DNA of 64,000 nt from Devosia ginsengisoli (lineage in GTDB: Bacteria; Pseudomonadota; Alphaproteobacteria; Rhizobiales; Devosiaceae), in NCBI RefSeq assembly GCF_007859655.1, contig NZ_CP042304.1, positions 2,542,001 through 2,606,000 of the forward strand, written 5' to 3'. The notes beneath the pieces were generated by a model. The model was not told the DNA's origin and ran no database searches. It saw nothing but the letters and a program-made list of their open reading frames with translations. The position numbers and the translations under genes are program-made. Positions 26,312 to 34,628 of the stretch are shown in pieces. Positions within the stretch are counted from its first letter, which is position 1. Each line of letters starts with the position of its first letter.

Positions 26312-26350
26312 TTCACGAATCGCCCCCGTCAATGCTAACAGTCTGCTAAC
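26312..26350. promoter_or_regulatory. 39-base block with palindrome, shared with the hpt promoter
   Basis: GCTAACA (26334-26340), GTC, TGCTAAC (26344-26350) form a near-palindrome. Together with the preceding TTCACG and CCCCGTC segments it aligns without gaps to 56901-56939. It ends 60 bases before the ATPase start. Confidence 0.6.
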
Positions 26351-26410
26351 CAATTCTTCCCTCGCGTGACTCCCGACTGACCGGGACGTATCCCGCCGTC
26401 AGGAGACCGG

Positions 26411-27919
26411 ATGAAGGTAGCAATCGACATGGGCGCGACAACGGGCGCCGCGCCCGCCACGCTCGATCTCGAGGAGCTGCTGGCCACCCGTCTGCTGGTC
26501 CAGGGCAATTCGGGCTCCGGCAAGTCGCACCTGTTGCGGCGCCTGCTCGAACAATCCGCCCCCTGGGTGCAGCAATGCATCATCGACCCCGAAGGCGATT
26601 TCACAACGCTGTCAGAGCGTTACGGCCATACCGTCGTCGACGCTGACAGAACCGAGGCCGAACTGACCCGCATCGCCGCCCGCGTCCGCCAGCACCGCGT
26701 CTCGGTCGTGCTCAATCTCGAAGGCCTTGATGTAGAACAACAAATGCGCGCCGCCGCCGCCTTCCTCGGTGGCATGTTCGATGCCGACCGTGACTATTGG
26801 TACCCCGTCCTCGTCGTCGTCGACGAAGCCCAGCTCTTCGCCCCGGCCGCCGCCGGCGAAGTCAGCGACGAAGCCCGCAAGCTCTCGCTCGGCGCCATGA
26901 CCAACCTCATGTGCCGCGGCCGCAAACGCGGCCTGGCCGGCGTCATCGCCACCCAGCGCCTCGCCAAGCTGGCCAAGAATGTCGCGGCCGAAGCCTCCAA
27001 CTTCCTGATGGGCCGCACGTTTCTCGATATCGACATGGCCCGCGCCGCCGATCTGCTGGGCATGGAAAAGCGCCAGGCCGAACAGTTCCGCGACCTGGCC
27101 CGTGGCCATTTCGTCGCCCTCGGCCCCGCCATTTCCCGCCGGCCTCTGCCGGTCACCATCGGCGCCGTCGAAACTTCGGCCCGCTCCACCAGCCCCAAGC
27201 TGGTGCCGTTCGAAGCCCCGGTCGATGCCGCCGATCTCATCTTCACCGCCACGGCCGAAGAGCAGGTCCGCCCGGTGGTCCGCCGCCCCGCGCCGCCCCC
27301 GCCACCCTCGACCAATGAGCTGCTGGCCCAGCTCTCCCGCACCCGTCCGCCCGCCGAAGAAGCCCCGCAAAGCCTCTTCCCCGAAATCGACGAAGCCGAG
27401 CGCGACCGCCAGATCGACGCCATCATGGCCGAACTACTCGGCGACCCCGATGCCAGCTTCCGCACCGTCGCCGTGCTCTATCAGGATTTCCTGGTGCGCT
27501 GCCGCATTCGCCGCGTCCCCGGCGAGCCGCCCGCTTTGCCGGCCTTCAAGCGCCGCCTCGCCGTCGCCCGCGTCGCCCCCGATACCGAAACCGCCCAGTC
27601 CGATGGCTGGCAACAGGCCCTCTCCCTGTCCGAAACCCTGACCGACGACGTGCAGGGCGTCTTCCTCGTCCTGGCCCAGGCCGCGCTCACCTCAGCCCCC
27701 TGCCCCTCCGACGCCACCCTGGCCCGCCTCTACGGCACCCATTCCGCCAGCCGCGCCCGGCGCCTTTTGACCTGGTTCGAGGAACGCGGCCTCCTCGTCG
27801 TGCGCCTCGATTTCCGCAACAACCGCGTCGTCGCCTTCCCCGATCTCGATGCCGAAACCGCCCCCGGCGACCCCAACGGCCCCGACGCCATGGCAGAAGA
27901 ACGCGGCGCCGCAGAGTGA
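26411..27919 (+). CDS. HerA/FtsK-like P-loop ATPase, orphan
   Basis: 502 residues. Walker A GNSGSGKSH is at about 32-40, the IIDPEGDF motif of HerA-type ATPases at about 57-64, Walker B VLVVVDEAQLF at about 134-144 and the sensor-like GVIATQRLAKLAKNVAAEASNFLMGRTF at about 177-204. The C-terminal 200 residues are not conserved in HerA and contain a Pro-rich linker (RRPAPPPPPSTNEL) and a possible winged-helix end (ARLYGTHSASRARRLLTWFEERGLL). HerA usually partners NurA nuclease, but none is next to it here. It may pump DNA or remodel nucleoprotein; the role is unknown. Confidence 0.85.
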   Translation: MKVAIDMGATTGAAPATLDLEELLATRLLVQGNSGSGKSHLLRRLLEQSAPWVQQCIIDPEGDFTTLSERYGHTVVDADRTEAELTRIAARVRQHRVSVVLNLEGLDVEQQMRAAAAFLGGMFDADRDYWYPVLVVVDEAQLFAPAAAGEVSDEARKLSLGAMTNLMCRGRKRGLAGVIATQRLAKLAKNVAAEASNFLMGRTFLDIDMARAADLLGMEKRQAEQFRDLARGHFVALGPAISRRPLPVTIGAVETSARSTSPKLVPFEAPVDAADLIFTATAEEQVRPVVRRPAPPPPPSTNELLAQLSRTRPPAEEAPQSLFPEIDEAERDRQIDAIMAELLGDPDASFRTVAVLYQDFLVRCRIRRVPGEPPALPAFKRRLAVARVAPDTETAQSDGWQQALSLSETLTDDVQGVFLVLAQAALTSAPCPSDATLARLYGTHSASRARRLLTWFEERGLLVVRLDFRNNRVVAFPDLDAETAPGDPNGPDAMAEERGAAE

Positions 27920-27960
27920 TGTTGCCAGGGATGCCGCACCCTCTCGTCCCACCCACTGCA

Positions 27961-28039
27961 CGTCACCCTCGGGCTTGACCCGAGGGCTCTGCACTGACTC
28001 ACAAAGTGAAACACCCTCGGGTCAAGCCCGAGGGTGACG
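27961..28039. repeat. Family D repeat, copy 2
   Basis: Two perfect inverse arms, CGTCACCCTCGGGCTTGACC and GGGTCAAGCCCGAGGGTGAC, lie between the convergent ATPase and tctA genes; the block may terminate both. Confidence 0.88.
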
Positions 28040-28072
28040 ATCTATGTGTAGGATGTGTTGTGGTGCGACCCC

Positions 28073-29578
28073 TCAATCGTCCTCGACAAACACTTCCGCA
28101 CGCTTCCGCCTGATGCTCGGCAGCACCGCGATCAGCACGGCCAGCAGTGCCAGGCCCAGCAGTGTTGCCGAGATCGGCCGGTGCAGGAAGATCATCGGAT
28201 CGCCGCGCGAGATGATCATCGCCCGCCGCAAATGCTCTTCCAGCAATGGCCCCAGCACGAAGCCCAGCAGCAGCGGCGCCGGCTCGCAGCCGAAACGGAT
28301 CAGCAGGTAGCCGAGGATGCCGAAAAAGGCGATCGCGTAGATGTCGTAGATGTTCTGGTTGATCGAGAAGGTCCCGATACAGGCGAACAGCACGATAGCC
28401 GGGAACAGCACGCGATAGGGGATGGACAGCATCTTCACCCACAACCCCACCAGCGGCAGGTTGAGGATGACCAGCAGCAGGTTGCCCACCCACATCGAGG
28501 CGATGATGCCCCAGAACAAAGCCGGCTGCTCGTTGATCACATTCGGGCCGGGCGTGATGCCCTGCAGGATGAACGCCCCGATCATCAGTGCCATGACGGG
28601 ATGGGCCGGAATGCCCAGCGTCATCAGCGGGATGAACGACGTCTGCGCCGCCGCATTATTGGCCGATTCCGGTCCGGCCACGCCCTCGATGGCGCCATGC
28701 CCAAACTCTTCGGGCGTTTTGGAGAGCCGCTTTTCCGCCGAATAGGAGGCGAAGGACGACAGGATATGCCCGCCCCCCGGCAACACGCCCAGCACCGAGC
28801 CGAGCACCGTACCGCGCAGGATGGGTGCAATCACCCGCTTGATGTCGTCACGGGTGAGCCAGAGGTTTTTCACCGCCGTAACGCCCACCTCGCGCTCTTT
28901 CTCGTTTTCGAGATTGCGCAGGATTTCGGCGACGCCGAACACGCCCACCGCCACCGCCACGAAGTTGAGGCCCCCGAACAGTTCGCGCACCCCGAAGGTA
29001 AAGCGCGGCGTGCCGGTATAGATATCCTGGCCCACCATGCCCAGCAGCAGCCCGAGCACGATCATGCCCAGCGCCTTGAGAATGGAACCATGTGCCAGCG
29101 CGATGGAAACCAAAAGGCCCAGCACGATCAGCGAGAAATATTCCGGCGCCCCGAAATTGAGCGCTGCCCGCGCCAAGGGGGGCGCGAAAAAGGCCAGCAG
29201 CAGCGTTGCCACCGAACCGGCGAAAAACGAGCCGATGGCCGCCGCGGCCAAAGCCGGCCCGGCCCGGCCCTGGCGGGCCATCTGGTAGCCGTCGATGGCC
29301 GTCACCGCCGCCGAACTCTCCCCCGGCAGGTTGATCAGGATGGCCGTGGTCGAGCCGCCATATTGCGCGCCGTAATAGATGCCGGCCAGCATGATCAGTG
29401 CCGTTTCCGCATTAAGCGAAAAGGTGATGGGCAGCAGCATGGCGATGGTGGCCGTCGGCCCGATGCCGGGCAGCACGCCCACCAGCGTGCCCAGCAGCAC
29501 GCCGATGAAACAGTAGAGGATATTGACCGGGTCGAGCGCGACCGAAAAGCCGAGGGCGAGAGACGAAATCAGGTCCAT
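28073..29578 (-). CDS. tctA: Tripartite tricarboxylate transporter, large membrane subunit TctA
   Basis: 501 residues and about 11-12 membrane helices. The signature GVLPGIGPTATIAMLLPITF, GGSTTAILINLPGES and a second repeat with GTVLGVLPGGGHILSSFASY and FGHGAIEGVAGPESANNAA mark the TctA family. It is the main channel, driven by an ion gradient, for a carboxylate delivered by TctC. Order on the mRNA is tctC, tctB, tctA. The substrate is not determined by sequence; citrate, tricarballylate, terephthalate and others are known for the family. Confidence 0.95.
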   Translation of the reverse strand: MDLISSLALGFSVALDPVNILYCFIGVLLGTLVGVLPGIGPTATIAMLLPITFSLNAETALIMLAGIYYGAQYGGSTTAILINLPGESSAAVTAIDGYQMARQGRAGPALAAAAIGSFFAGSVATLLLAFFAPPLARAALNFGAPEYFSLIVLGLLVSIALAHGSILKALGMIVLGLLLGMVGQDIYTGTPRFTFGVRELFGGLNFVAVAVGVFGVAEILRNLENEKEREVGVTAVKNLWLTRDDIKRVIAPILRGTVLGSVLGVLPGGGHILSSFASYSAEKRLSKTPEEFGHGAIEGVAGPESANNAAAQTSFIPLMTLGIPAHPVMALMIGAFILQGITPGPNVINEQPALFWGIIASMWVGNLLLVILNLPLVGLWVKMLSIPYRVLFPAIVLFACIGTFSINQNIYDIYAIAFFGILGYLLIRFGCEPAPLLLGFVLGPLLEEHLRRAMIISRGDPMIFLHRPISATLLGLALLAVLIAVLPSIRRKRAEVFVEDD

Positions 29579-29592
29579 TTATTATCTCCGGC

Positions 29593-30054
29593 CTAGAAGC
29601 GCAGCCACGGGCCGATCCAGGGCACCAGCAGCCCCAGTCCAACCACGAAGATCAACATGCACAACACGCACAGGCCCACGCTGATCACCAGCGCCGAAAG
29701 CAGTGAATTGCGGCTGCTCGACAAAGCCGTCGCCAGCCCCGAGATCAGCACGACGGGAATGAAGCCCAGCCCGCGAATGGTGGCAGCAAAGAAAATGATC
29801 GTGCCCAGCACCAGCACAATGCCGCGCCATGGCCAGGCCGGGGGTGCCTCGGCATCGGGCTTGCCGAAGCCGGTCGCCGCCACCGCCACGCCCAGCGCCA
29901 CCAATATGCCGCCGAGCACTACGGGCATGAAGCCCGGGCCCATGCGGAAGGGCGTGCCGAAATCGTATTTCATGGCCTCGAGTGCAAAATAGCCCCCAAG
30001 GGCTACGAATATCGCCCCCGAGGCGAGGTCGTTCCGCGAAGCATTGAGTGCCAT
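29593..30054 (-). CDS. tctB: Tripartite tricarboxylate transporter, small membrane subunit TctB
   Basis: 153 residues with four predicted helices (LASGAIFVALGGYFALEAM, FMPVVLGGILVALGVAVAATG, GIVLVLGTIIFFAATIRGLGF, ALVISVGLCVLCMLIFVVGLG) and the conserved GTPFRMGPGFMP. The ATG at 30054 is chosen for the AGGGAGGG ribosome site. It sits 14 bases before tctA. TctB sequences vary greatly, so position supports the call as much as similarity. Confidence 0.9.
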   Translation of the reverse strand: MALNASRNDLASGAIFVALGGYFALEAMKYDFGTPFRMGPGFMPVVLGGILVALGVAVAATGFGKPDAEAPPAWPWRGIVLVLGTIIFFAATIRGLGFIPVVLISGLATALSSSRNSLLSALVISVGLCVLCMLIFVVGLGLLVPWIGPWLRF

Positions 30055-30071
30055 CTTTTCCCTCCCTGTGG

Positions 30072-30101
30072 GAGACCCCCGGCCCGTCGGCCGGAGATCT
30101 C
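30072..30101 (-). promoter_or_regulatory. Intercistronic hairpin between tctC and tctB
   Basis: CCGGCC-GACG-GGCCGG with outer GAGA/TCTC pairing forms a strong stem on the mRNA just before the tctB ribosome site, without a U run. Such stems can stabilise the upstream binding-protein message, giving more TctC than membrane subunits. Confidence 0.55.
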
Positions 30102-30118
30102 TGGCTTGGTCCTGTCGC

Positions 30119-31102
30119 TTACTGCGCCGCAACGCCGGCGGCAGCGATCACCTCGCCCCACAATGCGATCTGGCCTTCGAGCTTCTGCTTCAGTGCCGCC
30201 GGAGTGGCCTGGTCGGCCGGCACCGGATAGGTGCCCAGTTCGGCAAAGCTGTTGCCCACGTTTTCGTCGGCCAGGGCCTTCTGCAGCGACGCGCTCAGCC
30301 GGTCGATGATGGCCTGGTCAGTGCCGGCAGGCGCATAGAGCCCATGCCAGATGGCCAGGTTGAAGTTGTCCAGCCCGCCTTCATCCAGCGTCGGCAGGTC
30401 AGGCAGCACGGCGATGCGCTCGGGCGTCGTCACTGCATAGGCCTTGATTTCGCCGGCCAGGATCTGGCTCGTCGTATTGGTGGTCTGGTCGCACATCATG
30501 TCGATCTGGCCGCCCAGCAGGTCGGTCATGGCCGGGCCGGTACCCTGATAGGGCACTTCGGTCATCTTGGTGTCGAGCGCGTCCATGAACAGCAGGCCGC
30601 AGAGCTGGCTGGCCGCACCGATGCCGGCATTGGCATAGGTGATGTCCTCGCCCTTTTCCTTCACATAGGCGATGAGGTCTTCCAGCGTTGCCGGCTCGAA
30701 ATCCTTGCGCGCCACGATGGTCATCGGCACTTCGGTCACCAGCCCGATCGGCGCGAAGTCGGCGATCGGGTCATAGGGCAGGCTGGCATAGAGCGCCGGG
30801 GCGGTCGACATGCCGATATGGTGCAGCAGCAGCGTATAGCCGTCCGCATTGGCGGCAGCCACCTGGCCGGCGCCCAGCGTACCGCCGGCGCCGCCGACAT
30901 TCTGCACCACCACCTGCTGGCCCAGATCCTCGCTCATCGCGGCGGCAACCAGGCGCGTCACCGTATCGGTGGGGCCACCGGCCGAGAACGGCACCACAAT
31001 GGTCACCGGCTGGGTCGGGTAGTCCTGCGCCACGGCCACGGCCGCAGTCAGTGCCGAACCGGCCACAAGGCCCGCAGCCAGGATTTTAACGAAGCTCTTC
31101 AT
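30119..31102 (-). CDS. tctC: Tripartite tricarboxylate transporter binding protein TctC (Bug family)
   Basis: 327 residues. The signal peptide MKSFVKILAAGLVAGSAL is cleaved near AVA-QDYPTQP; the mature protein starts with the Bug-family YPTQPVTIVVPFSAGGPTDT and has VVVQNVGGAGGTLGAGQVAAANADGYTLLLHH, the ligand-cradling loop. It binds a carboxylate in the periplasm for TctAB. GGGAGGA precedes the ATG by 8 bases and a sigma-54 promoter lies upstream, so expression should depend on the divergent two-component system. Confidence 0.95.
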   Translation of the reverse strand: MKSFVKILAAGLVAGSALTAAVAVAQDYPTQPVTIVVPFSAGGPTDTVTRLVAAAMSEDLGQQVVVQNVGGAGGTLGAGQVAAANADGYTLLLHHIGMSTAPALYASLPYDPIADFAPIGLVTEVPMTIVARKDFEPATLEDLIAYVKEKGEDITYANAGIGAASQLCGLLFMDALDTKMTEVPYQGTGPAMTDLLGGQIDMMCDQTTNTTSQILAGEIKAYAVTTPERIAVLPDLPTLDEGGLDNFNLAIWHGLYAPAGTDQAIIDRLSASLQKALADENVGNSFAELGTYPVPADQATPAALKQKLEGQIALWGEVIAAAGVAAQ

Positions 31103-31162
31103 TGAGTCTGTCCTCCCATATTACTTTTGATCCCGGCTTCTCCGCCGGGTCGAAACCACCAA

Positions 31163-31178
31163 TGCAAGCTGCGTGCCA
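31163..31178 (-). promoter_or_regulatory. Sigma-54 promoter for tctCBA
   Basis: On the minus strand TGGCACGCAGCTTGCA matches the sigma-54 consensus TGGCAC-N5-TTGCA with GG and GC exactly 10 bases apart. Transcription would start near 31152, leaving a leader of about 50 bases that contains a CCCGGC...GCCGGG stem at 31132-31149. Confidence 0.88.
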
Positions 31179-31231
31179 CGCACCATACGCAAGGCTGATA
31201 TGCTATTTTCCGCGAGCATGCTAAGCGTTTC

Positions 31232-31278
31232 GGCAAGAAATTGCTCATTGCACCGGCTGCCATCGGCAATTTCTTGCC
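31232..31278. promoter_or_regulatory. Two phased palindromes, probable activator sites for tctCBA
   Basis: GGCAAGAAATTGC (31232-31244) and GCAATTTCTTGCC (31266-31278) are perfect inverse copies, and each is itself a dyad, GCAA-N4-TTGC. The centres are 33 bp apart, three helical turns, at about -87 and -120 from the predicted start, the usual place for sigma-54 activator binding. The divergent response regulator is the natural candidate. Confidence 0.78.
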
Positions 31279-31309
31279 AATGGCCGTGTTGTGGCCGGGA
31301 AAGGCGCCT

Positions 31310-33169
31310 GTGACGATAAGAGCACCCCTGCGGAACTGGTTCGGCCGGCGCCACCTGACTGCCACGGGCATCGGCCTGGTCGCGGTCATGCTGGTGGCCT
31401 GGGTGGCCTTCGAGATGACCCTCAACGCCACCATTCTCGATACCCGCGAGCAGGCCCAGCGGCGCCTCGCTCTGTTCGAGCGCACGCTGGAAGCCATCAT
31501 CGAGCGCTTCCACTATCTGCCCGTGGCCATTTCACAGGCCCGCGAAACCCGCATGGCCCTCACCGATCCGGACGATCCGGCCGCCGTCGAAGCCGCCAAC
31601 GGCTTTCTCTCCAAGCTCAACGAAACCGCCGGTGCCGGCGAAATTTTCCTCATGGAAGACAATGGCGCAGTGGTTGCCGCCAGCAATTGGTGGACACTGA
31701 CCAGCCTGGTCGGCACCAATTATTCCTTCCGCCCCTATTTCGCCGACGCCATGCGCTTCGGCCAGGCCGAATATTATGCCTTCGGCATTTCCACCAGCGT
31801 GCCGGGCTATTTCCTCTCCCAGCGCGTCGATGGCCCCGATGGCCCGCTGGGCGTGGCCGTTACCAAGATCAACCTGGGCGAGATCGAAGCCGCCTGGTGG
31901 CGCTCGGGCGAGCTGATCGGCATTGTCGATCTCAACGACGTGGTGATCCTCTCCACCCGCCCGGACTGGCGCTACCGGCCGCTGCAGACCATTCCGCGCT
32001 CACGCGTCGAAGCCATTTCCAGCCAGCTGCGCTATGGCGAGAATGGCGTCGACAATGCCGGCATCATCACCGATCGCTGGTTCTCGCGCGGCGCCGAATT
32101 CGCCCTGCTGTCGGGCACCAATCCCGAAACATCGGGCTATTTCGTGCTGCAGGAACTGCGCCTGCCAAAACATGGCTGGGAACTGCTGTCCTTCACCCCG
32201 CTGGCCCCGCTCTATGGCGTCGCCTGGACTGCCGCGGCCGCCGCCGGCCTCGGCGCCGCAGCCCTTCTCCTCATCGTCGTGCTGCTGGTGCAGCGCCAGC
32301 GCATCGTCGCCCAGCGCCTCGCCGATCATGAGCGGCTCGAACAGCGCGTCGCCGAGCGCACTGAAGACCTGCATATCGCCAATGAGGCCCTGCGCGAGGA
32401 AATCGCCGAGCGCATCCGCGCCGAAAAGGCCGAGCGCGAAGCCCAGCACGGCCTGGTGCAGGCCGCCAAGATGGCCAGCCTCGGCCAGGCTTTGGCCGGC
32501 GTCGCCCACGAGGTCAGCCAGCCCGTCGCCGCGCTCACCACCCATCTGGCCAGCGCCAAGCTTATTGCCAGCCGCCGTGACGATGCCGACGTCACCACCA
32601 TCCTCTCCACCATGGACAAGGTGGTCGACCGCCTTGCGGCCCTTACCGGCCACCTCAAGACCTTTGCCCGCAAGGAGACTCGCGTCGAAATGCGGGCCGA
32701 CCTCGCCACGGTCATCGCCAATGCCCTCGATCTGGTCGATCACAAGCTGCGGGCCTTCGGCGTGGATGTCGAATATCGCCGCCCCGGCCCGCTCATGGTC
32801 ACGGGCAATCCCGTTCATCTCGAACAGGTGCTGATCAACCTCATTGCCAACGCCGCCGACGCCATGGAGCACAGCGCCGTGCGCGTGCTCTCCATCGGGG
32901 TCGCCAGGGCCGCTACCACCGTCGAAATCGCCGTGTCCGACACCGGCTCGGGCATCCCCGCCTCCGAACTCTCCAACCTGTTCGACCCCTTCTATTCCAC
33001 CAAGCAAGCCGGTCGCGGCCTGGGCCTGGGCCTTTCCATTTCCTACGGCCTTATCCGCGACATCGGCGGCGCCATCACCGTCGACAGCCGCCCCGGCAAG
33101 GGCAGCACCTTCACCGTACGTCTGCCTTTGGCTGTCCAATCCACCCCGATCAGAGAAACCACTGCATGA
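31310..33169 (+). CDS. Sensor histidine kinase, DctB-like
   Basis: About 619 residues: a first membrane helix (ATGIGLVAVMLVAWVAFEM), a periplasmic double-PAS (Cache) sensor domain of about 240 residues as in DctB, a second helix (AAGLGAAALLLIVVLLVQ), a coiled coil (RLEQRVAERTEDLHIANEAL), then the H-box AGVAHEVSQPVAAL, N-box LINLIANAADAME and G-boxes DTGSGIPAS and GLGLGLSIS. It probably senses the external carboxylate carried by TctCBA. The start is uncertain: GTG 31310 after GGAAAGG is preferred, ATG 31280 is possible. It overlaps the regulator gene by ATGA. Confidence 0.92.
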   Translation: MTIRAPLRNWFGRRHLTATGIGLVAVMLVAWVAFEMTLNATILDTREQAQRRLALFERTLEAIIERFHYLPVAISQARETRMALTDPDDPAAVEAANGFLSKLNETAGAGEIFLMEDNGAVVAASNWWTLTSLVGTNYSFRPYFADAMRFGQAEYYAFGISTSVPGYFLSQRVDGPDGPLGVAVTKINLGEIEAAWWRSGELIGIVDLNDVVILSTRPDWRYRPLQTIPRSRVEAISSQLRYGENGVDNAGIITDRWFSRGAEFALLSGTNPETSGYFVLQELRLPKHGWELLSFTPLAPLYGVAWTAAAAAGLGAAALLLIVVLLVQRQRIVAQRLADHERLEQRVAERTEDLHIANEALREEIAERIRAEKAEREAQHGLVQAAKMASLGQALAGVAHEVSQPVAALTTHLASAKLIASRRDDADVTTILSTMDKVVDRLAALTGHLKTFARKETRVEMRADLATVIANALDLVDHKLRAFGVDVEYRRPGPLMVTGNPVHLEQVLINLIANAADAMEHSAVRVLSIGVARAATTVEIAVSDTGSGIPASELSNLFDPFYSTKQAGRGLGLGLSISYGLIRDIGGAITVDSRPGKGSTFTVRLPLAVQSTPIRETTA

Positions 33170-34515
33170 CCAACCCTTCCGTTCTCATCGTCGATGACGA
33201 GGAAATGGTGCGTACTGCCCTCGAACAATGGCTGCGCCTGTCGGGCTTCACGACCCATGTCGCTACCAGCGCCACCGAAGCCCTGGTCCTGCTCGACGAC
33301 ATCCATCCCCAGGTCATCCTGACCGATGTCCGCATGCCGGGTCTCTCCGGCCTCGACCTGCTGCGCAGCGTGCATGAACGCGCCATGGCCAGCGAAGTCA
33401 TCCTCATCACCGGCCATGGCGATGTGCCCATGGCGGTCGAAGCCATGCGATCAGGCGCCTTCGATTTCCTGCAAAAGCCCTATGTGCCCGACCAGTTGGT
33501 CAAGACCCTGCGCCGCGCCGCCGAACAGGCGGGCCTCAGGCGCGAAGTCGCCGACCTGCGCCGCAAGCTCGATGGCGGCGAAGCCGAGCTCGCCACCCGC
33601 CTCGTCGGTTCCTCCCGCGTCATGGAAGACCTGCGCCGCGCCGTGCGCGAACTGGCCTCCATCCCCACCGATGTCATTATCCTGGGCGAAACCGGCACCG
33701 GCAAGGAAGTCGTCGCACGCTGCCTGCACGATTTCTCGCCCCGCTCAAAAGGCCCCTTCGTCGCCGTCAACTGCGCCGCCATCCCGGCCGAGCTGATCGA
33801 ATCCGAACTGTTCGGCCACGAAGCCGGCGCCTTTACCGGCGCCTCCGGCCAGCGCGTCGGCAAGTTCGAATTCGCCAATGGCGGCACGCTGCTGCTCGAC
33901 GAAATCGAATCCATGCCGCTCCTGGCCCAGGCCAAGGTGCTCCGCGTCATCCAGGAGCGTGTGGTCGAACGCGTCGGCTCCAACAAGCAGATCCCGCTCG
34001 ACCTGCAGATCGTCGCCGCCTCCAAGGTCGATCTCGCCGCCGAAAGCGAAGCCGGCCGCTTCCGCGCCGACCTCTATTACCGGCTCAACCTCGCCACCAT
34101 CCACCTCGCCCCCCTGCGCGATCGCGGCGAGGACAGTGTGCTGCTGTTCCATCATTTCCTGGGCATGGCCGCCCAGCGCTTCAACAAGCCCGCGCCGCAA
34201 CTGCACCCCGCCGACATCAATGCCCTGCTGGTCCACACCTGGCCTGGCAATATCCGTGAACTCAAGGCCGCCGCCGACCGCTTCGCGCTGGGCCTCGACG
34301 CTACCGGCCGCTCGCTCGACACCATCCTCGGCCCCAAGGCCAGGCCCCTCTCCTCGTCAGCCAGCCTCGCCGACCGCGTCGCCGCCTACGAACGCCACGT
34401 CATCGAAGCCGAACTGGCACGACACGGCGATTCCATCGCGGCGGTCGTGGATGCGCTACAGGTGCCGAGGCGCACGCTGAGCGAAAAAATGACAAGGCTG
34501 GGGGTGCGCCGATAG
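33166..34515 (+). CDS. Sigma-54-dependent response regulator, DctD-like
   Basis: 449 residues: receiver domain (VLIVDDEEMVRTAL, phospho-acceptor Asp in VILTDVRMPG, conserved Lys in FLQKPY), AAA+ domain with Walker A GETGTGKE, the ESELFGHEAGAFTGA loop that touches sigma-54, Walker B TLLLDEIESM and the arginine-finger region, and a C-terminal Fis-type helix-turn-helix (DSIAAVVDALQVPRRTLSEKMTRLGV). The intact GAFTGA means it can activate sigma-54 promoters such as the one before tctC. Co-transcribed with the kinase. Confidence 0.95.
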   Translation: MTNPSVLIVDDEEMVRTALEQWLRLSGFTTHVATSATEALVLLDDIHPQVILTDVRMPGLSGLDLLRSVHERAMASEVILITGHGDVPMAVEAMRSGAFDFLQKPYVPDQLVKTLRRAAEQAGLRREVADLRRKLDGGEAELATRLVGSSRVMEDLRRAVRELASIPTDVIILGETGTGKEVVARCLHDFSPRSKGPFVAVNCAAIPAELIESELFGHEAGAFTGASGQRVGKFEFANGGTLLLDEIESMPLLAQAKVLRVIQERVVERVGSNKQIPLDLQIVAASKVDLAAESEAGRFRADLYYRLNLATIHLAPLRDRGEDSVLLFHHFLGMAAQRFNKPAPQLHPADINALLVHTWPGNIRELKAAADRFALGLDATGRSLDTILGPKARPLSSSASLADRVAAYERHVIEAELARHGDSIAAVVDALQVPRRTLSEKMTRLGVRR

Positions 34516-34541
34516 GCACCGACGCGACCCACCCACCGGGC

Positions 34542-34608
34542 CACCCCTCGCCCCTCGTGGGAGAGGGTGATTTTTGCGGCGTTCAGCCGGAAAATCGGGT
34601 GAGGGGGT
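34542..34608. repeat. Family A-like repeat, partial copy
   Basis: ACCCCTCGCCCCTCGTGGGA, GAGGGTGATTTTTGCGGC, GTTCAGCCGGAAAATCGGGT and GAGGGGGT. Only one arm resembles the full family A unit. It lies between the convergent response-regulator and epimerase genes. Confidence 0.65.
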
Positions 34609-34628
34609 TTCTCCGCTTGCGACGCACC

